A stretch of 60,000 bases of DNA from Nymphaea colorata (lineage: Eukaryota; Streptophyta; Magnoliopsida; Nymphaeales; Nymphaeaceae): the NCBI RefSeq assembly GCF_008831285.2, contig NC_045140.1:4383528-4443527 (forward strand), read 5' to 3'. Position numbers and translations under genes: made by a program. Position 1 is the stretch's first letter; every line of letters starts with the position of its first letter. A model generated the notes under the pieces. The model was not told where the DNA came from and ran no database searches. It saw only the letters and a list, made by a program, of their open reading frames with translations. Positions 11,983-24,749 of this stretch are shown in pieces.

Positions 11983-14596
11983 GTTGGTTTTTAAATATAA
12001 AATTGGTCAGTGAAATACTCTGCAGAACCACATCAATGACGTCAGTGAAGCTGTCATCATTACTAACACTTACATTTTTTTTGTGCCACTGATTAGTCTT
12101 GTCTTCCGGATACGACAAAATTCTATTGAAACTAAGAGTATGTAAAGAGAGAGAGAAAGAGATATTGATTCAAGAGTGATTAGAAACCAAAGTGGTGCTA
12201 GAAGTTGTTTTCCCTTGTAAGCAGCGATAATGCATAGCACAACTCAAATTTAAAACCTTTAGAAAAATCCTAAAACCCTCAAATTCCTAATAAAATATTG
12301 ATGGGCAGCATTACGTAATAGGCCAAATTATATAGCAAGGAAATTATAATTGGTTAACTACAAACATTTCAAAACAAAAGCCTACTTAACAAACTATGAC
12401 AAACATTTTCATTTCCAATGCGACACTGCTGGGAGCAGACCGCCCCTCCTTACTATTGAAATCATAAAAAGAAAGAACAATGTTCAAGGAAACAAGAAAA
12501 AACAAAGAACGTAAAAAAAATTCATTTGACCAGCTATTTTACATCATACGAATCCATAATTGAAGCAACTAAATATGAAATTGCCATTCACAATTTTGTT
12601 CTTTATTCATTCAAAAAAATAAAAGTATTTCAAGAAAATAAATCCTATTAACATACCCAGATGGGTCATGCCAGCACTATTTTTTGAGGGAAGCCAAATT
12701 ATAGTTTCAAAAATTTGACATGAATCAAAATATAATGTTTCAAAAAATTATATAAGATAAATGAAATTTTTTTACATTTACAAGTAAATTTTTTTAAAAA
12801 AAAAAATTGAAGTGGGGCCAAAGCCCCCTGCCGGACCCGTACCCTGCTAGGTCCAGCTCATTTCCAGTCCCATATATACGGTACCTTAGCGGCAGCTATA
12901 TAGTATATATATTATGTGCTGCACATGGGGTTGGCTTGCCAAAGCACAAAAAGTTAAGCTCACCTAAAACCACATAAATGTTTTTTATATCACTTACAGA
13001 AAATTCATTCGATGGTGGCAATTTTATTTTAATTAAAGAGTTTGTAAGGCCCAGAAATCCTTCTGTTTCCTCACATATATGGAATAAAAAGACAAAAGAA
13101 AAAATTTGATATTTGAGAGAACCACTAATTGTCCATGTGCCTCTTGGTTCCAAAAAGTAGTGAGCCCACCAACGCTAGCGCAATCAACCCAGTTAGCAGA
13201 AAAGGATGGCCACATGGGTCTGCTTGGGTCCCAAGAATAAAATGGCACATGAACAAGTTTTTGATGTTAGTAGGATAGATAAATAGTACCTTTTTTTCTG
13301 AAAAAGGGAAATTTAAACATTGAAAGTTATTATCTCGTAAAAGTATGAAATATACTAGAATTAGGTGATGAAAGAAATTACAAAATGCCGCCCAACAAAT
13401 GGACCAATGACAAAGAGCGCCCCCAATTTTAAACCACAATAAATAGCTGGGATTTTAAACTTTCCACCTAATTTTCAAAGAACCGGTGATCATTCACAGA
13501 AATGTTAAAATACACAAATAAATAGCAACATTGGCCGTCAAAAGCTGAAGTGATCTATTAAAACATAAAAAGTAAAAAAAAACATGTCGTGCCTGCAAGA
13601 GGTTTCTCTACTTTTAAGATTTGTGGATTGCTTGGCAACAATGATAAATTGTTATTGACTTATGAATCTGTTTAAAAATTAAAGCAGCTTGATGAACGAA
13701 TGTGTTAGATTACTCCATGAATTTGAGCAAGTTTATCTAACAATTTGTTACTATTACCAAACGATTCGTCAAGGACATTTGTAGTATAGGGCGACAGAGT
13801 TGCTCAACAATGTCCTCAACCTTTGCCATTAGGGTAGAGGGCGATAGTGTCCCTGTCCCATATATACAGAATGCTACTGCTGGCGTTGCTCCAAAAATGA
13901 GGTAGGAACCGCGCTATCTGATACACGACGCAGCGCAAGACTCTGAAAGCTCGTGGATAGGATTTATAGTCCTCCAACATCTCCCAGCATATCCTGATGC
14001 ATTGCATTAAGCGGCCAAGATTGAATAGATCTCAAGATGGTCGAAGGATTTGAATTTTGAACTGATTATCCTCGTGAAAAATGTTTCCTGTAACAATTTT
14101 AACTCTTGACTGCTTTTTGGCAGCCACTGTCGAGCACAGTGTGCCGTTGGGGGCTTTGAACATATAAAACTCACAAAAAATTTCGTGCTATTTTTTCAAG
14201 GTTTTCAGTTTCTCATATTAAAAGAATTATATTATATCTTTTCAAGCCACCTAAGTTAGTTTTCTTGCTGAATTAACAGCAAAACGTTGTATTTTTTAAA
14301 AGAAAGGGAAGTATGAAGCACTTTTAAAAATTAAGGCTAAAAGGTGGTCTGTAATGAACATCACAATAAATGATAGACTGCGATAGGAAGAAATTGAATT
14401 GCCAAGTTGGGGAGGCAACATCGGCATCAGTCCTTACAGGTATTTTGTTCATTTACTAGAGACTTATGTCACCTTGTTCCTACTTGAACTTATTATTATT
14501 ATTATTATCCCTTTTTTCCTGCCGCCTTAGTGCCTCGGCGGTTTGCCTTTCTCCCATGCGGCCGTTCATGCATCCTAGAGTTGATGGCTGTCGATG

Positions 14597-14598
<2 letters not shown>
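11983..14598. other. intergenic, no gene recognised
   Basis: AT-rich. Overlapping minus-strand frames around 12896-13439 do not resemble known proteins. One dispersed-repeat copy lies at 12672-12856. Confidence 0.45.
12672..12856 (-). repeat. dispersed GGGGC-type repeat, minus copy
   Basis: Diverged reverse-orientation copy of the roughly 180-bp family best seen at 29202-29390 and 37421-37588. It has the TGGGGCCAAAGCCCC motif at its right end and an A/T-rich body with AAATTTTTTTACATTTAC-like sequence. Ends are approximate. Confidence 0.55.

Positions 14599-14690
<92 letters not shown>
14599..14690. repeat. (AT)n microsatellite, about 46 units
   Basis: Uninterrupted AT dinucleotides over about 92 bases, the longest pure run in the window. 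Frames reading Ile-Tyr repeats across it are not genes. Confidence 0.97.
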
Positions 14691-14694
<4 letters not shown>

Positions 14695-15947
14695 AGTAAC
14701 TTCGATTTTTTAGAGACACCCAGCTATCTAATAAGGACTGTTCGAGTTAACATGATAGATGGTTAAGAGAAAAAGGTGATAGATATTTTTACCATTTCAC
14801 ATTTTTGTCTTCAAATTTTTCTTTCAATCATTCATCTGCATTGATGAACGACTTTGGTAAGATACATGATGCCAAGGCTTAGGAAAGAGGGGCCAATAGC
14901 AGCATCAGCCCCCCCTCAAGTCTTAAAAATATAAATTTTAGACAGTTAAGTTTTGGAGGATTTTAATTCGGCCCTAATAAAAACTTTTCAAAAAAAAAAC
15001 AAAAAAGTGGCTCCAAATCTTATTATATGGTTGCAGGACTATCCGAGTATCCGACCCTCCTAAACAAGAAATCCTAGCTCGGCCCTAATGACCCCCAGTT
15101 GGATTGTTGTTGCGTCTCAATTCGATCGTATAATAACTTTCGTAAAATTTTCCAAACATGAAGGTCTAGTCTTTAGAAGGTCGAGATGTAGATGTTTTCA
15201 ACATGAAACAAAAAATTTTGTTTTTAACAAAAGGAAAAAAAAAACGAAGATATTTTCCATTGAAGCATGCAACTTTTTTGTTAGGATGAATTTAAAACGC
15301 AAGTTTTTTTTTTTTTTTTTACATTTAACAACTTAATGTTGGCTGACACGGTTGACACTGTTGATTAAAGTTAAATAATTGAAGCAAATTAGGAGTCCGT
15401 AAGGGGCAAAGCCGCTCTTCTTTTTTTAACTTTCAAGTCGAATAATGTGCATGTTACCATAAACTTTTAAAAATAAAATTAAGGACACGACACTCATGTC
15501 GACCAACTATGCTATGCCTTTCGGGTGGACCATACGTTTAAGGCGCTAAAAGGTTGGCGGCTACATATAACAAGACATGCACATGTGAGGAGTTTATAAT
15601 CCGGTGACGTCCGGTCACCTCCATGGCATTCACATGTGGTGGTTACGAGATGCGTCAAGCCATCAGAAACAGGGTCTTGTCTGGTTAGACAACGAAGCCT
15701 ACTATTTAGCTACAGCATGTTTGCCGGCGACTTATTCAGTTGGCATAGTAGGAGTAAGGAGCACGACGTACGTCGTAAAATCGGTAGAACGTCGACCGTT
15801 TAAAATCCATGTAGAAAATGTTACCCCACATATATGTAAGGTTGAACTGGAAATACCTCGCTCCTTCAAATTTACCGTGGTGAATAAGTTTTGTTTCTTG
15901 GTGTTTTCTAACAGGAAAAAACAACTCGTTTTTTGAGCACATTCTGA

Positions 15948-15986
<39 letters not shown>

Positions 15987-16074
15987 CTGGAGTCATTTAG
16001 CTCACTCGTAAGAGCTGTTTGATCAGAAGACTGAGCTACAAACTTTTCGTTGCGATGGCCAAACTTTAGTTTCA

Positions 16075-16205
16075 AGTTTTAATAGAAGTAGAAGCATCTT
16101 TTTTCAAATAAACTTTTTTATAGATTAAATTAAAACTTTTAAAATTTATATGTAAAATCTTTAATTTTTAAAACATGCAAGGACGGCCATGGCTGCACCC
16201 TGTCT
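16075..16205 (-). repeat. dispersed GGGGC-type repeat, minus copy
   Basis: Diverged copy of the family at 37421-37588. The body TTAAAATTTATATGTAAAAT leads to a GGCCATGGCTGCACCC end. Limits are approximate. Confidence 0.45.
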
Positions 16206-17380
16206 CTCTTCTCGATATATCATAATAGATGGCTAAGAGAAAATTTTAAATAAATAGACAAGTATATATATATATATATATATATAGGAAAATTGCTCCT
16301 TTATGATGAGATATTTTTTTTAAAATTTTATGTTGTTAAAAACCATTGCAAAGGATTCATTCCGTCACAAAAAAATCGTGGTCAAAACAGCTGGCCATCA
16401 CCAACGCACTTTTCATGATAATTTTTAATGACAAAAAATAAAAATTCCATAGGACCACCCTACACACACACACACATATATATATGTGTGAGTGTAATCA
16501 AGTTCTTTTGCGTCACGAGTTTTATTTTGCATCACGACCCAAAATATTTTCTCTATCAAAGAGATTGCGTCAAATATATGCATAAGATCTGACTAATTAC
16601 AATAAACCTATTCCGTATGGAGTGCATGTAATGAACTTGTGTGCGTATTTGTGTGTGCATATATATATATATATGAATTAATAGTAAATAACTATAATGC
16701 TCTATCTTCATTTTGTTCTCCCAACTGTTTAGCTCAACTAAATTAATTAATGTCGAACGTAATTTTTAATGGAACTAAAACCTAGAAAAAGAGAAAAAGA
16801 GCGATACCAAGGCAGTCACCAGAAACATTTGCTAGCGTCTGCAGTGCATGTAAACCCGAAAAAGGTTTTGCCAACAAGACAGTCGAGCGACAGGTGCAAG
16901 CAAACTTTCACTCCACACACAAAACGTCAGGTGACAACCAGACTGGATGCCCGTTGTCTGCATGCACAATTATAAGATCAAAACATACACGACTCCATGT
17001 GCACTTCCACACTTCTTTCTTCTTGTGAATGCCATCCAAAAATGTATCCATTTTCCTCTTTCTTCTTCTTCTCCTTCTTCTTCTTTCTTTTCTTTTCTTT
17101 CTTTTTCTTTTTTTAAAAGAAGGGAAAACCAAGTTGATCGGAAAGAAACTTCATGCCCTTCACATACTTGCTAGTTTGGAGACAGCAGATTCCTTGTCCG
17201 TTGCCTCTGAAGTGGACAGTGGTGGATGGAACAGCCAAAGAAGAAAAAACAAAACAAGGAAAAACTACTGAAGATCCTGTTAATGTGGAGCACATCCATG
17301 ATGACAATGGAGAACATCAATCTGCACTGCAAGGTCTTGCTGCCAATTCCTTTTCACTATAAGTGCATGAATCTCCCTCC

Positions 17381-17384
17381 CTCC

Positions 17385-17439
<55 letters not shown>
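17381..17439. repeat. compound (CT)n-(AT)n microsatellite
   Basis: CCCT/CT units run to about 17408, followed by AT units to 17439. Confidence 0.95.
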
Positions 17440-17441
<2 letters not shown>

Positions 17442-17786
17442 ATGAAAACCAGGCCATTAAAAATTGCTTGCATTACTCTTTTTTTTTGTATAATCTAACC
17501 TTACCTTATATATTTGATCTTAATAATATTTTAATGAGAGTCATACACTAAGTCAGTTATTTTTTTAGTTTACCATGTTTTCTAGTAATTCATAAAATAA
17601 ACAACTCTTTTGACACCACATTTTTTATAGTACAAAAATAAGTGTTTTTCTTACAAATAATTTGAATATAAACATGTTGAATTAATATTTACAAGCATAG
17701 TATAATGCTTATACATTGTTAAAATTTATTTTTGACAAGGATTTAGAAGGTCTGGTTTTTGTCCCTAACTTAAGTGGTTCACAGTG

Positions 17787-17820
<34 letters not shown>

Positions 17821-18077
17821 ATGACCATTGTTGAATGAGAGCCAGGAGAAGATTCTTGTGTGATGACATGATGTATAGGGTTCTACATGAGCATGTTTCA
17901 ATGCCCAAACTGTAACAGGAAAAAAGATTAGTGAACTGTAATACATAGCAATATGGCTGACTAAGAGGAAATGCTTTGGCTGCATCGTGGGTTGTCGTAT
18001 AATTATAATAATTTGGGACAATAGGTACCTGTGTCTATGCTTGGGTACGGCAGACTAAGCAGTGCCCAAGTAAGATA

Positions 18078-18103
18078 TGTGTGTGTGTGTGTGTGTGTGT
18101 GTG
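18078..18103. repeat. (GT)n microsatellite
   Basis: Thirteen GT units in a row in intergenic sequence. Confidence 0.93.
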
Positions 18104-20140
18104 AAACACGGCTTCACAAGGAATCATCTGCCAACTCAGTTTTACTGGCGGAACATATGATATGAGCCCTACAAATTATCTAATAATAACATGACCGAAC
18201 TTCAATTATGTAATAATAACATGGTAAAGGTGAGAAGACAAGAAAACAACTTGCGCATTATAAAAAGAAATGCAAAGAACCCTACAGATTTTGTATTAGT
18301 TTCAGTATATCTTAATACTTTCACCATTGGAGAATTGGTTATGCGTGTATAGGTGAGGTTGCATGTGATCATCTCCTATTCTGATATTAAAAATTGAACA
18401 AGAAGCTCCTAATTCTGGTAATTAAACTCCTAAATCTAAATGCAGAAGATCAGTAAGTTCAAGTATGCATGGTTTGATCTTCGATCAAACATGACGGAAA
18501 CCGAAAATCTGGCTTACTGCTTACATTTAGTTTCTGCATCAATGTCGAATAACGTGTTTGTCACTGCATTTTCTTTCGGCCCACTCAGTCCAAGGTGAAA
18601 TGAATATGATTTAAAAAGGAAAAATCCTATAGCAGTATATATATATATCTTCCTCCCAACCCTGCAATTTACTATGAAGAGACCTTGTCTTTCCTGAATG
18701 GAAGCATGCATTCTGAGTTGCAGATACAGCTTAGGATGATTATAAACTCGATATTGATGCCCAACTGCCAACCAGCAGAGGCAACATTGAAGATCTAGAA
18801 ATGAAGACGGAAATTACTGGTAAAATTGTGTTTCAAACCCAGTCATTCAATTTTCAAATTATAAATAAAATGTAGAGTAAGGGAAGATTTCACATTTCTT
18901 CCACAGGAATTGGGATTTCACGATGGCTTCTGTGAATAAAATTTTACACCCTTTGTCCTGAACTCTTGGTCTCTTAGGTATCTATCCAGTTTATCATAGT
19001 CCTGTGTATTTCTAAGGGCAGATCACTATAAAGACAGGTGCCCAGTCCCTGTCACACCATAACCGGCATTGAGTTCCTATGAACAAGGACCTGACAGGCT
19101 ACCTCTAAGTTGTAACATCTAAACACAAGGAGAGAGAGAGAGAACACCACCCTGATCCCACATTATCCATTGTAGGTCAATGCAAAGATATCCAATTAAA
19201 TACAACCAGAAATTCCATAAATTCTCACGAGAAAAAAAATTCACAGTTTTTCTTTCGAAAAGAAAATTACTGCTGTCTCTAGATCGATGAAGAATAGTGT
19301 TCTTTAATTTACTTTCAAGTAGAAACAGATAAAACTTCTATGTATTTCTTTAGCTTTCATCAAATTGGTCATATTTGGATGTTCCTTTCTCTAATAATTC
19401 TCATTTTCCACTGAAACGAACGATTCACGACACCAATCACAACTCTCTCTACATAAAGAAGAAGGTGAAGGGATTACTCAACCGTCGGCCGGCTGTTTTC
19501 CGGCGAAGTGACATATTTCTCACCTCACATAACTCTGATCCGCCATATGACCACCACAAATACATTTAATTAATTCACTTTGATCTCATTTTTTCCTGCA
19601 ACACTAGGCCAGCAGAGAGTTAGTGCATTCCAACGGAAGAAAAAGTAATGGAAACATATGCAAATATGCAAAGCACCGGCCATCACTAAATCTCTACAAA
19701 ATTAACTATTAATGATGAGAGCAGTAGCCAGTAGATATATATTTGGTAAAGAGCATACCATCCTCTTGATTTGCCTTTTTTGAGTTCAACGCTGTGTCAC
19801 CAATCTGTAATACAGTAATTATATCCAAAGCAGCAACTAAAAATCTAAAACATTCCCACATGAAAAAAATATAAATATTCTGTCTCATCACCAGCTGAAA
19901 AGTAATATATATACTAACGTTCATTTATCCCGAAAGAAAAGCAAATATATCATTAACCAAGTATCACAATTTACATGAAAACCGAGAGAGAGAAAGGTAG
20001 GGAGTTGTATCGTGTTGACAGCACTAACGGCTGCCATTAAGATTTATTGCTAATTTACATGAACCAATCCAAGGATCAAAGATCTCTAAGTATCCCGGCC
20101 TGTATCCATATGTATACATATAAGTAAAATTTTCATGCTG

Positions 20141-20172
20141 TTCTTCTTCTTCTTCTTCTTCTTCTTCTTCTT
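20141..20172. repeat. (TTC)n repeat in the 3' flank of the IBH1-like gene
   Basis: About ten TTC units on the plus strand, GAA on the minus strand. The run lies 50-80 bases downstream of the stop codon of the minus-strand gene, so it is probably in its 3' untranslated region. Confidence 0.9.
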
Positions 20173-20223
20173 TGCTTGGTTTTTCTTTCCTCTTTTTGAT
20201 CTGTAGAAAGAGCAACTAAAATT

Positions 20224-20679
20224 TCAAGGGTCGAGTGAATCAGCAATGCACTGCATGACCTGTACCTGAGCCTTCAGGGCCCTGATGTAATCAGCAGCTT
20301 CCTCCAGCAACCTGCAGAAACCCATTCCCCGGCCGCCAGGCATAAGCCGGCGAAGCGCGTCGGCTCGGCTTGGTCGGCGGAACTCCTTCATTGGGACGGC
20401 CGCCTCTGCCTGCGGTTGCCGTAGAAGGCGATGGTGGCGCAAGGTGGCGTGGCTGCGCCTTATCACAGCCTTGCTCCACGCGTGCTTAGAGTTGCATGCC
20501 ATGGCTGCAGAAGCCAGGCTGATATCTGCGGCCTGTTTGATCCTTCTGGCTCTTGCAGAGAAGCTGGACTTGCGCTTGTTCACTCTTTTGGAGGTGATCA
20601 AGGCCATGAGGAAGCGCCTTGCGAACAAGGGTCTCAGGGATTTAGGATTTATAGCAGGTTTCTCTCTCAAAAGAGACAT
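20224..20679 (-). CDS. IBH1-like atypical bHLH transcription regulator
   Basis: Single-exon frame of 151 aa. The ATG at 20677-20679 is used because the frame extends upstream only to a TTG. The N-terminal part has the family pattern NPKSLRPLFARRFLMAL, then a basic RARRIKQAADISLASAA stretch (about residues 42-60) and WSKAVIRR. The C-terminal 45 residues form the helix-loop-helix: ALRRLMPGG...M (about 108-119), then LLEEAADYIRALKAQVQVMQ. The DNA-contacting basic region of ordinary bHLH factors is missing, as in IBH1, IBL1 and the AtbHLH147-150 group. These proteins are known to bind other HLH proteins and restrain cell elongation downstream of brassinosteroid and gibberellin signals in the nucleus. 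The specific role here is inferred. The coding part is GC-rich against its flanks. It stands alone with no neighbouring gene. Confidence 0.85.
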   Translation of the reverse strand: MSLLREKPAINPKSLRPLFARRFLMALITSKRVNKRKSSFSARARRIKQAADISLASAAMACNSKHAWSKAVIRRSHATLRHHRLLRQPQAEAAVPMKEFRRPSRADALRRLMPGGRGMGFCRLLEEAADYIRALKAQVQVMQCIADSLDP

Positions 20680-20825
20680 GAAGATTGAGAGAGAGAGTTT
20701 TTGAGTTTCTTGTTTTTGTGTCAAAGAATGTCAGAGAAGATTTGGTTTTCTGACAAAGGGGACCAAATTAAGAGATAGAAGGACAAAAGATACCCAAAAA
20801 ATGAAAATCCACTCTGACACAAAGG

Positions 20826-20833
20826 ACTTATAT
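20826..20833 (-). promoter_or_regulatory. candidate TATA box of the IBH1-like gene
   Basis: The minus strand reads CATATAAGTCC about 150 bases upstream of the ATG. Between it and the ATG the coding strand has pyrimidine-rich stretches. Further upstream (about 20865-20995) there is a long CT-rich tract on the coding strand, common near plant core promoters. The start site is not proven. Confidence 0.45.
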
Positions 20834-21495
20834 GAGGAGTTTTTCTCTATCCTCACAAAGAGAGAGAGATTGGTAATTATTGGAGAGAAGAGGAGGAGAA
20901 AGCTGAGGAGAGAAAGGAATAGAGGTTGAGTTGCAGGTGCATGTAGGAAAAGAAGCACTTACACAGAGAGAGAAAGAGAGAGAGAGAGAGAGATGAAGAA
21001 TGGATGGTGGGAGAGGAAGTAACTTGGGAATCAATGTTTTAGGGTTAGGGGAGGGATGGAGTGGACCACAAAAGTCCAACCTTGCACATGGTGGCACATG
21101 CTTACTGTGACCCACTTTGATGATGCTCACACTTCCCTCCCTGTTCTTTTATTCTTTCTGCTTTTTTTCCTCCCCTTTTCATTTTTGGGCTGATAAGGTT
21201 AAACTTTTTGTCTTCACACAAAGATCATAATCCTTTTCAAAAAATATTGTGTATATAATTATTATTAATTTCTTTTTATTATATATATATATATAAGAAA
21301 GTTAAATGATTAGTGTGGCTTCTAAGAGTCACCATAGTCATCTAACCTGTCTGATCCATCATGGTAAACAGGTAACATAAAAATAAGGGAAGAAAGGTAT
21401 AGGTACGTTCGCCACCTAGTATTTGTTCATATATTTTTTGCATTGTTTTTCTGAGACACTAGTTTGATGGCAAGCTTACTTAGATAGCTAGAACC

Positions 21496-21497
<2 letters not shown>

Positions 21498-21568
<71 letters not shown>
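21498..21568. repeat. compound (AT)n-(AG)n microsatellite
   Basis: AT units with one GT interruption, then AG units. Confidence 0.95.
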
Positions 21569-22448
21569 CGAGACTCTTGATTGATTGACAGGTTTATTTT
21601 AATTAAAGGGCATATGTGACTAAAAGCATTAGGTTTGTTGTAGTATGATGCCCATTATATTGAATTGAGACATTTAACCAGTCAATGCCATGGTTGATGC
21701 AATCATGATAAAGCTCGTTATTACAAATCAATGTGTGGGCCTGTGGCCTTCCCATAAATATGCATGTGAGGTAGCATTAAGGGTTGGATGCACTGTGAAT
21801 TTATATTAACTTGGAAAATTATCACAAAATTTAGTGAATTGCAAATCCTTTTATAATTTATGTCATTAATGTATGTAATTAATTCAGTGCAAGCAGGGTC
21901 CCAACTCATTTGATTTATCCTGGGCTGCAGAGCTTCAATCATAGCCTTAATATTTTCTTTTGGCATTTCTTTTTCAAACTAATACGCTTTCAATTAAGTC
22001 GAGAAATTATTTTTTATGTACTAATGTACAAGATTATGTATGAAATTAAGTATGCTGACTCTGTCAAGTATAAATTATGCATGGTTTTTTTTCATGGCAC
22101 AATGTCAAATTTGTAAGTTATTATCATTCTAGACACTTGATTACACACGAAAGTGAAACTCTTCATATCTAGAACAGAGCGTGGCGTATTTAACTCAGTA
22201 CTAGAGAGTAAAAGACGAAAATGCCCCTAAATCGAGAAAAAATCAAAAGGGAAAGGAACCCTCCTAAGGACAAAATTTGTGAAAATACCCTTAAGCAAGT
22301 ATGTCAAAGTTACACATTGAGTCATTGTAAAATGACACTATCACGTCCTTCAAGCACTAATTAGATCTCAATCACACCTACCCAATGTAATGCTTGGAGT
22401 GGATGTGATTAAATACAAAGTTCACTATAAGAGGCAATAGGATTCTTT

Positions 22449-22523
22449 TATATATATATATATATATCTATCTATATATATATATATCTATATATATATA
22501 TATAAAGAGAGAGAGAGAGAGAG
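22449..22523. repeat. compound (TA)n/(TC)/(GA)n microsatellite
   Basis: TA blocks broken by CTATCTA interruptions, then a GA run. Confidence 0.93.
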
Positions 22524-23674
22524 GTCAAGGGAAGAATAGTTAGAAAGGTACAGACATATGAGATCATGCATGCACGAGGAAGCACAAGTGGTGGGGTCCA
22601 AATTTTAAAAGCAAAGAGGTGCCACCCACATGCATGCTTCCATTTCTCATATAATTAGGAGCTTCTAACAAACCCCGACATTATTATAATAACTTGATTA
22701 ACTCACAAACCGCGCTATCTGCCATTTGTCAGCAATGCTAGCTGGCCACGTCATTCGCACCGCCAACCCTCATCGATGAGTCGAGATTCCATCCCGAGAT
22801 AGACGTGGCACCAGCGAGCGCCGCACACGTATCACAAGGCCTTGTTGAGTGCATGTGATTAGTGGCCGGATTAGCCACAATATTGAGAACAATAATTCAA
22901 GATTAGTGGTGGGTGTTGGAAGCTTATAATGAAATCTGATGGCAGGTCTCTTTCCCTTCCCCCATTGATGGGCGTAGCACAGCAAAGAAGCAAGTGCCAA
23001 ATAGAGTATGAAGGGGATGGAATCACGCTCTTCAGTCTTTTTTCCTTGGACAATCTTTGCATTGCAGTTGATGGTGGGTCCTTTTGGAATAAAGCATTAA
23101 ATAGAATGAACAGGAATCTTGTTCTTCTTTTCTCACATACACAGAATCGTTCCTACATAACATACACATTTACTTTTTCTTTTATCTTATTTTCTATGAG
23201 AAATTATGTTATATGGGGTGCTATTTCACGAATTTAATTATGTATATAAGCGGTTTAATGTGGTCTATTTTGCTAATACTACATGTATTCGAATATCTTT
23301 ACCCTAAATATAAAAAGGGTCTTGGATTTTGAATCCCTCCAAGTATTGAGGGGGGCCATTATAAAGTAATAAGTCAATTTTGTATTGGTCTATGCGTGTT
23401 ACTGCCGGCACAACTTGGACCTTACCTACCATTACTAACATTGGAGGAGAATTTTCAATAAGAAGCGATACTTTAAAAGCCACATACTCTTCGTAATTCA
23501 AATTAGTGTTGCTCATATTTATATTCTTAATAGCTTCTAGATATCTAATTATTCCTTATAACTTACCTTCTTTTTTTACCTTTTTTTCTCTGACAGGCAA
23601 GCTATGGTCAGGTCTAAAGCCCACTTGGATATCATACTCTTGGCTTCCTTTGAATTGAAAGTTTCCAGCCTCTT

Positions 23675-23847
23675 TTAAGGAGAGTTTGGTAATAGTAACA
23701 TATTGTTATTGTCCAATGAATATGACTCAAAAAATTTAGTAGATTCATGGAACAATTTGTTATAGGTACTATAAATCTGCCTCATTTTTTAAATGGATTC
23801 GCAAGACATACAGAAACAATGTGTTACTGTTGCCAAACAACCCCTTA
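23675..23847. mobile_element. MITE with GTTTGGCAA-type inverted ends
   Basis: The left end reads TTAAGGAGAGTTTGGTAATA then GTAACA. The right end, reverse complemented, reads TAAGGGGTTGTTTGGCAACA then GTAACA. The ends are thus imperfect terminal inverted repeats of about 26 bases around a roughly 170-bp non-coding element. Diverged relatives or partial copies lie near 13690-13770, 30215-30372, 35355-35470, 36345-36450 and in MACPF intron 4. Superfamily is unclear because the target duplication is not clean. Confidence 0.65.
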
Positions 23848-24213
23848 GTAACACAGTTGGAGTACTATTTGCTAGTGATTCATTTTTAACATTACTGCAT
23901 TATGTAAGTTAAAATGGGTAGAAGAAAGTTAACCCTTGTGTCGTCAAGTTTTAACTAGAATGATCCCATTTCAGATATGCATAAATTAATAAGTATTTTA
24001 CCTATCTTACATAGAGTTTGATCACTTAGGTCTATATATAGGTTGGTACCAGACACTTCGGTGGTAGACCCTTGAGGAATCATGTTGATTATTGATCTTT
24101 ACAAGATTTTAAGGGTCTATTTATTTTTTCTTTACCTTTTTAAAAAATCAACAACTAAAAGGATTCCTTAATGGTTTAGCACTGAAACATGTTGTATCTA
24201 CCTATTTCTCTCA

Positions 24214-24216
<3 letters not shown>

Positions 24217-24297
<81 letters not shown>
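24217..24297. repeat. (AT)n microsatellite, about 40 units
   Basis: Pure AT run followed by a short TGTG tract. Confidence 0.97.
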
Positions 24298-24305
<8 letters not shown>

Positions 24306-24749
24306 ACGTGTGTGTGTGAATATGTCTCTGCGTGGATTGGATCTGAATCTCACACTGCATCTGCTTAAACTTTCCTGAGTCCAACCTGTTTGCACTTATG
24401 TCCAGCCTTCCCAACAATCATTCACATATGCGCCATTCGTTTCCATTCCTTCCTTTTCTTTTTCCCCTTATTCTTCTTCTTCTTCTACTTATGGCTTGGT
24501 TTGGCCGTCCCTTCTGTCTAATCTCATTTCATATCCCGACACCAAATTCCTCCCAATGCATCTTCGGCGATCTGGATGGTCCAAATTAATGAAATTGAAA
24601 GAGAGAACAGATAAAATAATGCGACACAAAATCCAGTGGACAAAAAAAGATGCGGATATGAGATAGTAGCTGAGATGACTAGTCAAGATCTAAAAGACTG
24701 CCCACATTATGAGTTTATCTCCACTGTAACCGTCCATCAAAGATCATGG

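Larger units (their letters stand above)
14691..20140. other. intergenic, repeats only
   Basis: No gene recognised. The stretch holds AT runs (about 15953-15981, 16261-16287 and 16659-16673), mixed CT/AT and GT microsatellites, diverged dispersed-repeat copies (about 14886-14990 plus and 16075-16205 minus), and a pyrimidine-rich patch at 17050-17115. The frame at 15604-15936 is 110 codons long but has no recognisable motif. Confidence 0.45.
20834..24216. other. upstream flank and intergenic, no gene recognised
   Basis: Holds the CT/GA-rich promoter region of the IBH1-like gene (to about 21130), then AT-rich sequence with compound AT/GA microsatellites and one TIR element at 23675-23847. Open frames are short, overlap each other and have no recognisable motif. 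Confidence 0.5.

Noticed and set aside
13816-14007. GC-richer patch that might be an organellar insertion
   Set aside because: I could not match it to any chloroplast or mitochondrial gene.
14466-14766. Frames with long Ile-Tyr repeats
   Set aside because: They are translations of the AT microsatellite. The same occurs at 17.4, 24.2 and 38 kb.
20680-20724. 15-residue N-terminal extension of the IBH1-like frame
   Set aside because: It begins at TTG. The first ATG is at 20679 and fits the family start.
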